This document shows, one piece after another, positions 17,001 to 26,288 of a stretch of 45,146 nucleotides of DNA. Each line of letters begins with the position of its first letter. The first letter of the stretch is position 1. Made by a program: the position numbers and the translations under genes. The notes under the pieces were generated by a model, which ran no database searches, was not told where the DNA came from, and saw only the letters and a program-made list of their open reading frames with translations. The stretch comes from an uncultured Eubacteriales bacterium (GTDB taxonomy: Bacteria > Bacillota > Clostridia > Christensenellales > Aristaeellaceae): contig CACYZW010000032.1 in assembly GCA_902778995.1 (NCBI GenBank), positions 1 through 45,146 on the forward strand. Reading direction: 5' to 3'.

Positions 17001-18373
17001 TTGCACAGGGTTTCCGTATCTTCAACGGCTCCATCCATTTGGCCTTCGGGGAGGTCGCTCAGCCGGACGATCTGCTTCACCCACGTCTCATAGGGATGCT
17101 CTGCGGCAAAGCGGGATTTCAGCGCGTCGCCCTCCAGCAGCTCGCCGGTTTTGAGGTTCGCCGACAGCACGTCCCCGCCCTTCAGCTTCCAGCGGCGGCG
17201 GATGTGGGCGTTTTCCTCGAACAGCACGCCCGCCTCGCTGGACAGGATCAGCCGCCTGTCGTCCGTCAGCGCGCAGCGCAGCGGGCGCAGGCCGTTGCGG
17301 TCCAGCGACGCGCACACGCTGTCGCCGTCGGAATAGAGGATCGCGGCGGGGCCGTCCCAGGGCTCCATCATCGTGGCGTAGTAGCGGTACAGGTCGTGCC
17401 AGATTTTCGGCGCCCGCTCGCCCTGCCACGGCTCCGGCAGCAGCACCATCCCCGCCAGCGGCAGCTCAAAGCCGTTCATCGCCAGGAATTCCAGCGTATT
17501 GTCCAGCATCTGGGAATCGCTGCCGTCGGGGTCGACCACGGGCAGTACGCGCTTCATCGAATCGCCCATCACGGCGGAGCGCATGGTTTCCTCCCGGGCC
17601 TTCATGCGGTCGTGGTTGCCGCGGATGGTGTTGATCTCGCCGTTGTGCAGCAGCATCCGCTGCGGGTGGGCCTTCGACCAGCTGGGGAAGGTGTTGGTGG
17701 AGAAGCGGGAATGCACCATCGCCATCTGCGACACGTAGCGCACATCCTGCAGATCGTCGTAGAAGGACCGCAGCTGGCTCACCAGCATCATGCCCTTGTA
17801 GACGATGGTGCGGGACGACAGCGAGCAGATATAGGTGTCGGTGTCCTGCTTTTCAAATACCCGGCGCAGTATGTACAGCTTTCTGTCGAAGTCCGCCCCC
17901 GGCGCGACGTCGGCGGGGCGCTTCAGGAAGCACTGGCGAATGCGCGGCATCGTCCGCCGCGCGCCCGCGCCCAGCTGGGCGGGATGGCAGGGCACGTCCC
18001 GCCAGCCCAGTACCGTCATGCCCTCGGAAACGGACAGCTGATCGAATATGCGGCAGATGTTTTGAACGCCCACCTCGTCTTCCGGCAAAAAGAACATCCC
18101 GACGCCGTAGTCGCCGGGCTTGCCAAGCTGTATGCCCTCCTCCCGGGCCCACACGGAAAAGAACTCGTGGGGCAATTGGGTCATGATGCCCACGCCGTCG
18201 CCGGTCGTCCCCAGCGCGTCCGAGCCCGCGCGGTGGGCCAGGCGCTCTACGATGGTGAGCGCCTGGTCCACGGTGCGGTGCGTCGCCCTGCCGCTCAGAT
18301 CGACGATCGCGCCGACGCCGCAGGACTCGTGCTCCATTTCGGGATGGTAGAGCGGATATTGTCGATCACGCAT
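14003..18373 (-). CDS. gltB: glutamate synthase large subunit
   Basis: A 1456-residue alpha subunit of GOGAT: class II glutaminase domain with Cys18 after a short propeptide (HESCGVGAI), central domain, FMN-binding synthase barrel (GRFGVTRPYL..IKMAQGAKPGEGGHLPG..PPPHHDIYS), the 3Fe-4S cysteines in CRMMRVCHLGTCPFG, and the C-terminal GXGXG beta-helix (~1200-1430). An extra segment of ~28 residues (about 981-1009, containing CHDPGLCQAG and SAEPRNRG) interrupts the conserved DLQAA..ITVKLVS strand-loop and is encoded by a palindromic stretch. It starts inside the end of the ANTAR gene (8-nt overlap) after the Shine-Dalgarno AGGGGG and forms one operon with gltD and pyrG. Confidence 0.96.
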   Translation of the reverse strand: MRDRQYPLYHPEMEHESCGVGAIVDLSGRATHRTVDQALTIVERLAHRAGSDALGTTGDGVGIMTQLPHEFFSVWAREEGIQLGKPGDYGVGMFFLPEDEVGVQNICRIFDQLSVSEGMTVLGWRDVPCHPAQLGAGARRTMPRIRQCFLKRPADVAPGADFDRKLYILRRVFEKQDTDTYICSLSSRTIVYKGMMLVSQLRSFYDDLQDVRYVSQMAMVHSRFSTNTFPSWSKAHPQRMLLHNGEINTIRGNHDRMKAREETMRSAVMGDSMKRVLPVVDPDGSDSQMLDNTLEFLAMNGFELPLAGMVLLPEPWQGERAPKIWHDLYRYYATMMEPWDGPAAILYSDGDSVCASLDRNGLRPLRCALTDDRRLILSSEAGVLFEENAHIRRRWKLKGGDVLSANLKTGELLEGDALKSRFAAEHPYETWVKQIVRLSDLPEGQMDGAVEDTETLCKAFGYAYEDVQDIILPMAEKGQEPIASMGADEPLAALSKAHPPLFDYFRQRFAQVTNPPIDALREACKTDCAIYIGDDGNLLSHDPDNCAVLELPSPVLTEGELQRIRCIDHPSFRVREISLLYPVRTRLRQAMGAFFAACDAACHDGANILILSDRGVDAEHLAIPSLLAISALEQHLIHIKKRTKVSVILESGEPRDTHQLAMLIAYGARAVNPYLAHAVIRESLSGDAISNYNRALTAGVLKIASKMGVSTLQAYQSAQLFEAVGLDAQFVEQYFTNTPAALGGKGLHDVEADSRYWHDEAFLNPIQASLPGIGRHRLRTGAGAEEHLYSPKVIHLLQQAVWTDDKAKFDAYSALVEHDGPRTIRALLDFNYDVCHPVPIDEVEPVESIVRRFRTGAMSYGSISQEAHECMAVAMNRLVGRSNSGEGGELPERFGTELNSAIKQVASGRFGVTRPYLLSAKEIQIKMAQGAKPGEGGHLPGAKVTESVAKTRCATPGISLISPPPHHDIYSIEDLAELIYDLQAACHDPGLCQAGSAQSAEPRNRGFDAPCADEDAKITVKLVSSTGVGTIASGVAKAGAGGILISGGEGGSGAAPMSSIHHAGLPWEIGLAETHQVLCRNRLRQTVTLETDGKLMTGHDVAVALLLGAEQFGFATAPLIAMGCRMMRVCHLGTCPFGVATQDPELRKRFKGKPEYVARFMIFIAEQLRGIMAKLGARTVDELVGRSDLLKMKDGAPIDLSDLIGFARNTHFQPESRHDFRLYERTDARLVQDHVQLTTTDRAFGALLKGERHIQAQGCGGQSFGAFLPKGQSITLYGVANDYLGKGLSGGRLAICPPADAVWNPDDTLIGNVALYGATSGYAFIAGVAGERFAVRNSGAWAVVEGVGDHGCEYMTGGRVAVLGPVGDNFGAGMSGGIAWVLDADGTLERQINSGLVRVHALTREQAVELRQLLEMHARHTDSQRARDILANFEAWLPKFKAVISDEYLDYLRGRD
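15369..15391. repeat. in-frame palindromic insertion in gltB
   Basis: GGTTCAGC-gctttgg-GCTGAACC, a perfect 8-bp inverted repeat within a ~85-nt in-frame segment (about 15345-15430) that interrupts the conserved FMN-domain sequence of GltB. A second small palindromic area (CCGCGG, GCGG/CCGC) adjoins it. Confidence 0.6.
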
Positions 18374-18899
18374 CGTCCATACCCCCTTGTAAGATTGTCA
18401 ATGCGTATTCCGTCATTTTAATGCCGTGGCGCATGGCGTAGCGCTGCATGCGCCGGTGGGCCTCCGGCTCGTCGATGCTCCATTTTTGCATCAGCAGGCC
18501 CTTCGCCGCCTCCACCAGCTTCCTGTCCTCGCCGCTTCGATGGGGCAGGCGCATATAGTGCAGCTGGGAGAGCATCTCGATCGCGCCGATGACCGCGCTG
18601 CCGGAGCAGGGATAGCTCAGCTTGAATACCTGGGGCGACTCGCACGCTTCAAGCGCCTCCGGCCTGCCGATCAGGAGAAACTGAAAGAGGGTCCCGAAGT
18701 CGGCGGCGATGTCGTCCGGCCGGGCGTCCATGAGTCCACCCGTGATGATGACGATGCCATCCTCGCATTCCGTGAGCGCCCGCCTCAGTTCACCGCTGAA
18801 CGCGCACAGTCGGTACACCGAATAACCGGATGAAGCCAGCAGTCGGGAAAGCTGTGTGCGGCTGGCTTCGGACGCGCCGACGATGATGATCCTGGCCAC
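18366..18899 (-). CDS. ANTAR-domain antitermination regulator
   Basis: About 177 residues from the GTG at 18899, which has GAGGTG 6 nt upstream; a GTG at 18908 would add three residues. The N-terminal 115 residues form a receiver-like fold (ARIIIVGASEASRTQLSRLLASSGY) without the usual phospho-acceptor acidic pocket, so it is probably not a classical response regulator. The C-terminal ANTAR domain is clear (VEAAKGLLMQKWSIDEPEAHRRMQRYAMRHG..). ANTAR proteins bind tandem RNA hairpins and prevent termination. It lies between glnA and gltB and overlaps gltB by 8 nt. Family knowledge and context suggest control of this nitrogen operon, perhaps through the glnA leader terminator. Confidence 0.88.
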   Translation of the reverse strand: MARIIIVGASEASRTQLSRLLASSGYSVYRLCAFSGELRRALTECEDGIVIITGGLMDARPDDIAADFGTLFQFLLIGRPEALEACESPQVFKLSYPCSGSAVIGAIEMLSQLHYMRLPHRSGEDRKLVEAAKGLLMQKWSIDEPEAHRRMQRYAMRHGIKMTEYALTILQGGMDDA

Positions 18900-18929
18900 T
18901 GGCTTCACCTCGCTGTCTTGCCTGGGGTA

Positions 18930-19082
18930 TCGGGGGCGGCAGCACCCCGATTATCAATCGTGCGCGGCGGCGTGTACGCCGCGTGCGGGGCCGTTTTTGT
19001 GGCAGGGAGCCTGCCGACCAGAACAAAAACGGCTTCTTTACAGATTTTGCGACCGGAGGCTTCATGCCTCAGGCAAAATCTG
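18930..19082. repeat. cluster of nested palindromes between glnA and the ANTAR gene
   Basis: Four hairpins: TCGGGG..CCCCGA (18930-18950); CGGCG-tgta-CGCCG (18968-18981); an 11-bp perfect outer repeat GCCGTTTTTGT (18990-19000)/ACAAAAACGGC (19023-19033) enclosing GGCAGG-gag-CCTGCC; and a 10-bp outer repeat CAGATTTTGC (19041-19050)/GCAAAATCTG (19073-19082) enclosing GAGGC-ttcat-GCCTC. The last two share one architecture: a long outer stem, short unpaired joints and a 5-6 bp inner hairpin. They lie in the transcribed leader of the ANTAR-gltB-gltD-pyrG unit. Confidence 0.7.
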
Positions 19083-19123
19083 GTGGGGTGGTCGTGGCGG
19101 GGGCGCTTGCTCCCCTGACCACT

Positions 19124-20455
19124 TTAATACATCACAAGATACCTGTCGATCTCCCATGAACTGACGTGGGTCCTGTAGGCATCCCATTCCTTTTCCTTGC
19201 CCTCGACGTACTGGGAAAGCACGTGCCCGCCCAGCGCCTCGCAGATCACCGCGTCGGCCTTCAGGCACTGCACGGCGTCGTGCAGCGTGCCCGGCAGGCT
19301 CTCGATGCCCTTGGCCGCGCGGGTGGCGGCGTCCATGGAGAAGATGTTTTCGGTGGTTTCCTCCGGCGGGGTCAGGCCCCTCTCGATGCCGTCCAGCCCT
19401 GCCGCCAGGCAGACGGCCATGTTCAGGTAGGGGTTGCAGGACGGGTCGGGGCAGCGCAGCTCCACCCGGGTGGCCTGTCCGCGGGCGGCGGGGATGCGGA
19501 TCAGCGCGCTTCGGTTGCTGGCCGACCATGCCAGATAGCAGGGCGCTTCGTAGCCCGGCACCAGGCGCTTGTAGCTGTTCACCAGCGGATTGGTGATGGC
19601 CGCCATGCCCCGGATGTGGGCCAGTATGCCCGCGATGAAGGCGTAGGCTTCCCTGCTCAGGCCCCTGGCATCGGACGGGTCGGCGAATACGTTCCTGCCG
19701 TCCTTGAACAGGCTCATGTTGGTGTGCATGCCGCTGCCGTTGATGCCGAACACCGGCTTGGGCATGAACGTGGCGTGCATGCCGTTCTTCTGGGCCAGGG
19801 TCTTCACCGCCAGCTTGAAGGTCATGATGTTGTCGGCGGCGGTCAGGGCGTCGGCATATTTGAAGTCGATCTCGTGCTGGCCCTGCGCGACCTCGTGATG
19901 GCTGGCCTCGATCTCAAAGCCCATCTGCTCCAGCGCCATGCAGATCTCGCGCCGGGTGCTCTCGCCGTGGTCCAGCGGGCCCAGGTCGAAGTAGCCCGCC
20001 TCGTCGGAGGTCGTGGTGGTGGGCCTGCCCTGTTCGTCGGTCTGGAACAGGAAGAACTCCATCTCCGGGCCCACGTTGAAGCTGTAGCCCATGTCCGCCG
20101 CCTTCGCCAGCACCCGCTTCAGCGTGCCGCGGGGGTCGCCCGTGAAGGGGGTGCCGTCCGGGTTGTACACGTCGCAGATCAGCCGCGCCACCTTGCCGTG
20201 CTGGGGCCGCCAGGGCAGTATGGCGAAGGTGTCCAGGTCGGGGTACAGGTACTGGTCGGACTCGTTGATGCGGACAAAGCCCTCGATGGAGCTGCCGTCG
20301 ATCATGATCTCGTTGTTCACGGCCTTCTCCACCTGGCTTGCCGTGATGGCCACGTTCTTCAGCTGGCCGAAGATGTCCGTAAACTGCATGCGGATGAATT
20401 CCACGTCGCCGTCCCTGACGAGCCTGACAATATCTTCCTTCGTGTACTTGCTCAT
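19124..20455 (-). CDS. glnA: glutamine synthetase, type I
   Basis: A 443-residue GSI-alpha enzyme condensing glutamate, ammonia and ATP to glutamine. The motifs are complete: [16 protein letters not shown] (metal-binding Glu), [40 protein letters not shown], and RIPAARG in the ATP site. The adenylylation loop typical of GSI-beta is not seen, which fits Bacillota feedback-inhibited enzymes. The ATG at 20455 is preferred over a GTG six bases upstream because GGAGGTG has correct spacing. It leads the minus-strand nitrogen cluster; its leader contains an intrinsic terminator and several GC-rich hairpins. Confidence 0.97.
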   Translation of the reverse strand: MSKYTKEDIVRLVRDGDVEFIRMQFTDIFGQLKNVAITASQVEKAVNNEIMIDGSSIEGFVRINESDQYLYPDLDTFAILPWRPQHGKVARLICDVYNPDGTPFTGDPRGTLKRVLAKAADMGYSFNVGPEMEFFLFQTDEQGRPTTTTSDEAGYFDLGPLDHGESTRREICMALEQMGFEIEASHHEVAQGQHEIDFKYADALTAADNIMTFKLAVKTLAQKNGMHATFMPKPVFGINGSGMHTNMSLFKDGRNVFADPSDARGLSREAYAFIAGILAHIRGMAAITNPLVNSYKRLVPGYEAPCYLAWSASNRSALIRIPAARGQATRVELRCPDPSCNPYLNMAVCLAAGLDGIERGLTPPEETTENIFSMDAATRAAKGIESLPGTLHDAVQCLKADAVICEALGGHVLSQYVEGKEKEWDAYRTHVSSWEIDRYLVMY

Positions 20456-20550
20456 AATCACACCTCCGAATGGTTTGGTCGGGCAACGGGCCCGACAGGG
20501 CCGTTGACCGGGTCACCGGGCCGCCGTGGCGGGCACGGCGACAACCAAAT

Positions 20551-20591
20551 AAAAAAGGGGCAAGGGAATCGTTCAACACGACTCCCTTGCC
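20551..20591 (-). terminator. intrinsic terminator in the glnA leader (attenuator candidate)
   Basis: Read on the minus strand: a 14-bp stem (20591-20578 pairing with 20572-20559, one G-T pair), a 5-nt loop, then CC and six T residues (20556-20551). It sits between the promoter (20634-20605) and the glnA start. Between it and the ribosome binding site are more hairpins, bounded by TTTGGT..ACCAAA (about 20473-20548). Conditional readthrough is expected if this promoter is used. Confidence 0.8.
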
Positions 20592-20604
20592 TTGTCACGC
20601 AAAA

Positions 20605-20634
20605 AGCATAGCATATCCATGGGCGGGCTGTCAA
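20605..20634 (-). promoter_or_regulatory. sigma-A promoter of glnA
   Basis: Minus-strand TTGACA (20634-20629), an 18-bp spacer and TATGCT (20610-20605). The start site would be near 20598, immediately before the terminator hairpin. A weaker second candidate (TTGTAA, 16 bp, TATAAC) lies near 20693-20720 on the same strand. Confidence 0.6.
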
Positions 20635-20737
20635 GTGGTTTTGAATGTTAAATGAATTGTTTATGCGAATTTGGCGCAAAAACGGCCTGTTATAATGAAA
20701 TATTGCAAGTTTACAAATTCTTAATTGCATAATGCTA

Positions 20738-20766
20738 TTGACAATGCTGCTTTACCATGATAAAAT
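20738..20766 (+). promoter_or_regulatory. sigma-A promoter of the T-box/asnB unit
   Basis: TTGACA (20738-20743), an exact 17-bp spacer, TAAAAT (20761-20766). It starts a ~390-nt leader. Confidence 0.85.
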
Positions 20767-20796
20767 GCACGCAAAATTCCAAAGCGAAAGCGTTGC

Positions 20797-21120
20797 GGAA
20801 GCAGAGTAACCCGGCGGAGCCTCACCCTTGCGGGGCCCCGACGGCGGCATCCCAGAGAGCGGGCGACGGTGAAAATCCCGCATGAGCCACCGGGCGAAAA
20901 ACCCTTCCAAGTCCAAACTGAAAGCAGCGATGTCATTAGGGGCGGCGTGGCGGCGGCACGTTACAGCGGCCAGGGTTTGTCAGCATCCCTGCCGGGGGCA
21001 GGGTGTCCGCGCCATTGGCGCGGATGGCACAGGCCGAATCAAGGATTCGGGCTTTGCCGCTTTAGACCCGATAAGAGAAGCAAATCAGGTGGCACCACGG
21101 AGCGGCGGCCTTCGTCCTGA
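20797..21120 (+). ncRNA. T-box riboswitch, Asn specifier, upstream of asnB
   Basis: Stem I base GGAAG (20797-20801)/CTTCC (20904-20908), 5' specifier-loop AGAGTAA, upper helix CCCGG (20810-20814)/CCGGG (20890-20894), the distal AGAGAGC motif (20854-20860) with GGTGAAAA, and the 3' loop CGAAA-AAC-C, so the specifier codon is AAC (20900-20902), Asn. The T-box bulge AGGTGGCACCACGG is at 21087-21100; its TGGC would pair with an uncharged GCCA end, matching discriminator G of tRNA-Asn. The expression platform is unusual: no long terminator with a T run is seen, only CGGCctTCGTC..GACGAttGCCG around 21104-21143. Control may be partly translational, since GCACC can pair with GGTGC at the asnB ribosome binding site. 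Confidence 0.9.
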
Positions 21121-21165
21121 AATAAATATCATGACGATTGCCGACCCTTTACGGAGGTGCTTTTT

Positions 21166-22746
21166 ATGTGTTCCATTTTCGGCGTGACGAGCAAGGCGAT
21201 TCCCGAAGCGACCCTGCGCGCGTGCTTTGACCGAACGATCTCCCGAGGCCCGGACATGAGCCGGTTTGTGGAGATTCCCTGCGGCTGGCTGGGCTTTCAC
21301 CGCCTGGCCATCATGGGGCTGGACGCCACGGGCATGCAGCCCTTTCAATTGGGCGATGATTACGTGGTCTGCAACGGCGAGCTGTACGGCTTCCGCCCGC
21401 TGCGCTCCCGGCTGATGGAGCGATACGACCTCATCTCCCGGTCCGACTGCGAGATCCTTCTCCCCCTGTACCGCGAATACGGCGTGGAGATGTTCAAGAC
21501 GCTGGACGCGGAGTTCGCGCTGATCCTGTACGACGCAGCCCAGGACAGGCTGATTGCCGCCCGCGACCCCATCGGTATCCGCCCGCTCTATTATGGCAAA
21601 TTGCCGGACGGCGGCATGGCCTTCGCCAGCGAGCCGAAGAACCTGGTGGGCCTGTGCGAAACAATCCTGCCCTTCCCGCCGGGATGCTACTGGGTGGACG
21701 GGGAATTCGTCCGCTATGCCGACCCGGCCCACGTGGACCAGTTCACCATGAAGGACGAGGACTACATCTGCGCGAAGCTGCGCCGCCTGCTGATCGACGG
21801 CGTGGAGAAGCGCCTGGACGCCGACGCCCCCATCGGCTTCCTGCTCTCCGGCGGACTGGATTCCTCGCTGGTGTGCGCCATCGCCCAAAAGCTGCTGAAG
21901 CGGCCCATCCGCACCTTTGCCATCGGCATGGACGTGGATGCCATCGACCTGAAGTATGCCCGCATGGTCGCCGACTACATCGGCAGCGACCACACCGAGG
22001 TCATCATCTCCGAAAGGGACGTGCTGGACGCCCTGCCTGCGGTGGTGGAGCTGCTGGCCACCTGGGACATCACGACCATCCGCGCATCCATCGGCATGTA
22101 TCTGGTTTGCAGGTATATCCACGAGCACACGGACATCCGCGTGCTGCTGACCGGCGAGATCAGCGACGAGCTGTTTGGCTACAAGTACACCGACTTCGCG
22201 CCGAACGCCGCCGCCTTCCAGGAGGAGGCCGAGAAGCGCATTCGGGAGCTGCACATGTACGACGTGCTCCGCGCCGACCGCTGCATCAGCGTGAACAGCC
22301 TGGAGGCCCGCGTGCCCTTCGGGGATTTGAAGTTCGTGCGCTACGCCATGAGCATCGATCCTGAGCTCAAGATGAATCGCCACAACATGGGCAAATACCT
22401 GATCCGCAAGGCCTTCGCAGAGGATCACATACTGCCCGGGGAGATCCTCTGGCGGCAGAAGGCGGCCTTCTCCGACGCGGTGGGCCATTCCCTGGTCTCC
22501 GACCTCAAGGCGCTGGCGGAAAGGACCTACACCGAGCAGGAATTTCTGGACAGGGCGGCGAAATACGACTACTGCCGCCCGTTCACGAAGGAGAGCCTGC
22601 TCTACCGGGAGCTCTTTGAGCGATACTATCCCGGGCAGGCGCAAATGATCGCGGGCTTCTGGATGCCCAACAAAAGCTGGCCCGGCTGCGACGTGGACGA
22701 CCCCTCGGCGCGGGTGCTTTCCAACTACGGGGACAGCGGAAAGTGA
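21166..22746 (+). CDS. asnB: asparagine synthase (glutamine-hydrolysing)
   Basis: A 526-residue AsnB. Met-Cys2 (MCSIFGV) gives the N-terminal nucleophile of the class II glutaminase domain (CNGELYGFRPLR), followed by the synthetase domain with the PP-loop SGGLDSSLV and downstream GEISDELFGY. It amidates aspartate to asparagine with glutamine and ATP. The ATG at 21166 follows GGAGGTG. It is controlled by the Asn T-box just upstream, consistent with its product. Length and motifs match the ~525-residue bacterial AsnB class. It is divergent from glnA. Confidence 0.95.
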   Translation: MCSIFGVTSKAIPEATLRACFDRTISRGPDMSRFVEIPCGWLGFHRLAIMGLDATGMQPFQLGDDYVVCNGELYGFRPLRSRLMERYDLISRSDCEILLPLYREYGVEMFKTLDAEFALILYDAAQDRLIAARDPIGIRPLYYGKLPDGGMAFASEPKNLVGLCETILPFPPGCYWVDGEFVRYADPAHVDQFTMKDEDYICAKLRRLLIDGVEKRLDADAPIGFLLSGGLDSSLVCAIAQKLLKRPIRTFAIGMDVDAIDLKYARMVADYIGSDHTEVIISERDVLDALPAVVELLATWDITTIRASIGMYLVCRYIHEHTDIRVLLTGEISDELFGYKYTDFAPNAAAFQEEAEKRIRELHMYDVLRADRCISVNSLEARVPFGDLKFVRYAMSIDPELKMNRHNMGKYLIRKAFAEDHILPGEILWRQKAAFSDAVGHSLVSDLKALAERTYTEQEFLDRAAKYDYCRPFTKESLLYRELFERYYPGQAQMIAGFWMPNKSWPGCDVDDPSARVLSNYGDSGK

Positions 22747-22755
22747 AGGAAGGTA

Positions 22756-22784
22756 TTGATTGTACCGCCGCTTCGTGGTATGCT
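22756..22784 (+). promoter_or_regulatory. promoter of the GNAT gene
   Basis: TTGATT (22756-22761), a 17-bp spacer, TATGCT (22779-22784), 37 bp before the chosen start. Confidence 0.6.
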
Positions 22785-22821
22785 GGTGGTGTTCAATCAG
22801 TATTTGACGGAGGTTATCGGG

Positions 22822-23298
22822 GTGATCAGAGCATACAGGCCATCCGATATGGCGGATATGATCCGCATTTGGAATGAAGTCGTCGAAGAGGGCATTGCCT
22901 TTCCCCAGGAAGAATGCCTGAATCCGGAAAGCGGGTCGGCCTTCTTTTCCGGGCAGAGCCATACGGGCGTTGCTCAGATCGATGGCAGAATCGTCGGATT
23001 ATACATCCTTCATCCCAACAATGTCGGAAGATGTGGACATATCTGCAACGCCAGCTATGCGGTCTCATCGGATGCCCGAGGTCGGCATATCGGCGAACAG
23101 CTGGTGCTGGATTCCCTGGCAGTGGGAAAAAGGCTGGGCTTCCGCGTCCTGCAGTTCAATGCGGTTGTCGAGAGCAATATCCATGCGCGGCATCTCTACG
23201 AGCGTTTGGGCTTTCAACAGCTTGGCACGATTCCGGGCGGGTTTCGCATGAAGGATGGCCGCTACGAAAACATCTGCCCCTATTATCGCGAACTCTGA
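22822..23298 (+). CDS. GNAT-family N-acetyltransferase
   Basis: A 158-residue single-domain acetyltransferase starting [23 protein letters not shown], with the acetyl-CoA loop region [18 protein letters not shown] and the C-terminal [23 protein letters not shown] motif of the phosphinothricin/ribosomal-type GNATs. The GTG at 22822 is chosen because GGAGG lies 8 nt upstream; an earlier in-frame opening at 22756 overlaps the promoter. Substrate unknown, probably a small amine or antibiotic-like molecule. It lies 38 nt before guaA and may be co-transcribed with it. Confidence 0.85.
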   Translation: MIRAYRPSDMADMIRIWNEVVEEGIAFPQEECLNPESGSAFFSGQSHTGVAQIDGRIVGLYILHPNNVGRCGHICNASYAVSSDARGRHIGEQLVLDSLAVGKRLGFRVLQFNAVVESNIHARHLYERLGFQQLGTIPGGFRMKDGRYENICPYYREL

Positions 23299-23336
23299 TG
23301 CCAAATATCAACTTATCCCCCCACAAGGAGGCAAAC

Positions 23337-24880
<1,544 letters not shown>

Positions 24881-24881
<1 letters not shown>

Positions 24882-25040
24882 AGTGTGTTTCTAAAATGAG
24901 GCATGTGTAGTTTCGAGTGGATTTGCCTGCAGTTCAAGGCGATTTTCCGCAGGCTTAGTGGGGCTAAGTCAAGGGAAATCAACGCAGAAATAAAGGCAAA
25001 GACGCCGAAAATGCATCTTGGCGAATTTAGAAACACACTC
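24881..25040. mobile_element. 160-bp MITE with TA target duplication
   Basis: Perfect 15-bp terminal inverted repeats GAGTGTGTTTCTAAA (24881-24895) and TTTAGAAACACACTC (25026-25040), flanked on each side by TA (24879-24880 and 25041-25042). No ORF inside. TA duplication and short TIRs are typical of IS630/mariner-derived miniature elements. The insertion overlaps the guaA stop codon. Confidence 0.88.
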
Positions 25041-25092
25041 TAGGCCAAAACGCCCATCGTCGGGCGAGGCGGTCATCCCTACAGGTAATCAA

Positions 25093-25139
25093 AAGGAACC
25101 ACCGCACAATGCGCATGGCGCATTGTGCGGTGGTTCCTT
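25093..25139 (-). terminator. perfect 22-bp hairpin after mnmA
   Basis: Arms 25093-25114 and 25118-25139 are perfectly complementary with a 3-nt loop (ATG). On the minus strand the stem is followed by TTTTGATT. It is the likely terminator of mnmA and is unusually long and perfect, so it may also be a mobile palindrome. Confidence 0.7.
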
Positions 25140-25167
25140 AATGACATGGCTGGCCGGGCAGCGACGG

Positions 25168-26232
25168 TTATTCTATGATCGCGCCGCCCAGGCACACCCG
25201 GCCCTGATAGAATACCGCCGACTGTCCGGGGGTGACGGCCCGCTGGGGGACGGCGAATGCCATATGGGCCCGCCCGTCGCGCAGCGTCAGGCGGCAGTCC
25301 TGCAAGGGCTGGCGGTGGCGCAGGCGCACCTGACAGTCCAGGGGCTCGCCCTCCGCCGCCGGGGGCCGCTCCGCAAGCCAGGTCAGCTCCGAGCCCACGG
25401 CGCTGCGGCTGAACAGGGCGTCGTCCTCGCCCTGGCTGACCACCAGGCGGTTGTGCTCCAGATCCTTGGCCAGCACGAACCAGCGCTGGCCGTTGCCGCC
25501 GCCGCCGATGCCCAGGCCCCGGCGCTGGCCGAGGGTATAGTACATCAGCCCGTCGTGGCGGCCCACCACCACGCCCTGGGGCGTGACCATGTCTCCCGGC
25601 TGCGCCGGCAGGAAGCCGGAGAGGAACTGCTTGAAATTGCGCTCGCCGATGAAGCACACGCCGGTGGAATCCTTCTTTTCGCTGACGGGCAGCCCCGCGT
25701 CCCGGGCGATCTGCCGAATCTCGGCCTTGGTCAGCCCGCCCACCGGGAAAAGCGCCTTCGACAGCGCCCGCTGGCCCAGCATATACAAAAAATAGGTCTG
25801 GTCCTTGTTTTCGTCCGCCGCCCGCAGCAGCCGGTATTCTCCGCCGACGCAGTCGATGTTCGCAAAGTGCCCGGTCACCAGCTTTTCCGCGCCCAGGCTC
25901 TCGGCAAAATCCAGGAACACGTTGAACTTGATCTCCCGGTTGCACAGCACGTCCGGATTGGGCGTGCGGCCCTTGCGGTATTCCGACAGGAAGTGCTCGA
26001 ACACCCGCTCGCGGTACTGCCTGGCGAAATTGACGGCATAATAGGGAATGTCCAGCGACTCGCACACCAGGCGGACGTCCGCCCAGTCCCGTTCGCTGGT
26101 GCACACGCCGTTTTCGTCCTTTTCCTCCCAGTTTTTCATGAACACGCCGATCACCTCGTGACCGGCGCGCTTCATCAGCAGCGCGGCGACGGAACTGTCC
26201 ACGCCGCCGGACATGCCCACTACTACGCGCAT
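25168..26232 (-). CDS. mnmA: tRNA-specific 2-thiouridylase
   Basis: A 354-residue MnmA that thiolates U34 of tRNA Lys, Glu and Gln. PP-loop [15 protein letters not shown] at the N-terminus, TPNPDVLCNREIKF with the first catalytic Cys, GHFANID, DQTYFLY, and STGVCFIGERNFKQFL with the second catalytic Cys; the C-terminal beta-barrel ends RVCLGGAIIE. The ATG at 26232 follows GGAGGCGCC. It lies downstream of the MotAB-like operon on the same strand, separated by a 10-bp GC-rich palindrome. Confidence 0.96.
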   Translation of the reverse strand: MRVVVGMSGGVDSSVAALLMKRAGHEVIGVFMKNWEEKDENGVCTSERDWADVRLVCESLDIPYYAVNFARQYRERVFEHFLSEYRKGRTPNPDVLCNREIKFNVFLDFAESLGAEKLVTGHFANIDCVGGEYRLLRAADENKDQTYFLYMLGQRALSKALFPVGGLTKAEIRQIARDAGLPVSEKKDSTGVCFIGERNFKQFLSGFLPAQPGDMVTPQGVVVGRHDGLMYYTLGQRRGLGIGGGGNGQRWFVLAKDLEHNRLVVSQGEDDALFSRSAVGSELTWLAERPPAAEGEPLDCQVRLRHRQPLQDCRLTLRDGRAHMAFAVPQRAVTPGQSAVFYQGRVCLGGAIIE

Positions 26233-26255
26233 GGGCGCCTCCTCGGTTGTCTTGA

Positions 26256-26280
26256 TTGGCGGGGGACGCGCCCCCGCCAA
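26256..26280. repeat. GC-rich palindrome upstream of mnmA
   Basis: TTGGCGGGGG-acgcg-CCCCCGCCAA, a perfect 10-bp stem with a 5-nt loop and no T run. It may be a weak terminator or processing site between the membrane operon and mnmA. Confidence 0.5.
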
Positions 26281-26288
26281 ATATCGAT

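Noticed and set aside
17039-18421. Long plus-strand open frames across gltB, pyrG and gltD
   Set aside because: They are antisense to highly conserved enzymes and arise from GC-rich codon bias; no ribosome binding sites or recognisable products.
20551-20591. Classical ANTAR twin-hairpin target at the glnA terminator
   Set aside because: The loop is five bases and no partner hairpin with a six-base loop of the A..G pattern was seen, so only the terminator is annotated.
20921-20926. Alternative T-box specifier AGC (Ser) in CTGAAAGCA
   Set aside because: It lies outside the Stem I base pair GGAAG/CTTCC. The AAC in CGAAA-AAC-C aligns with the specifier position of well-studied T-boxes and matches asnB.
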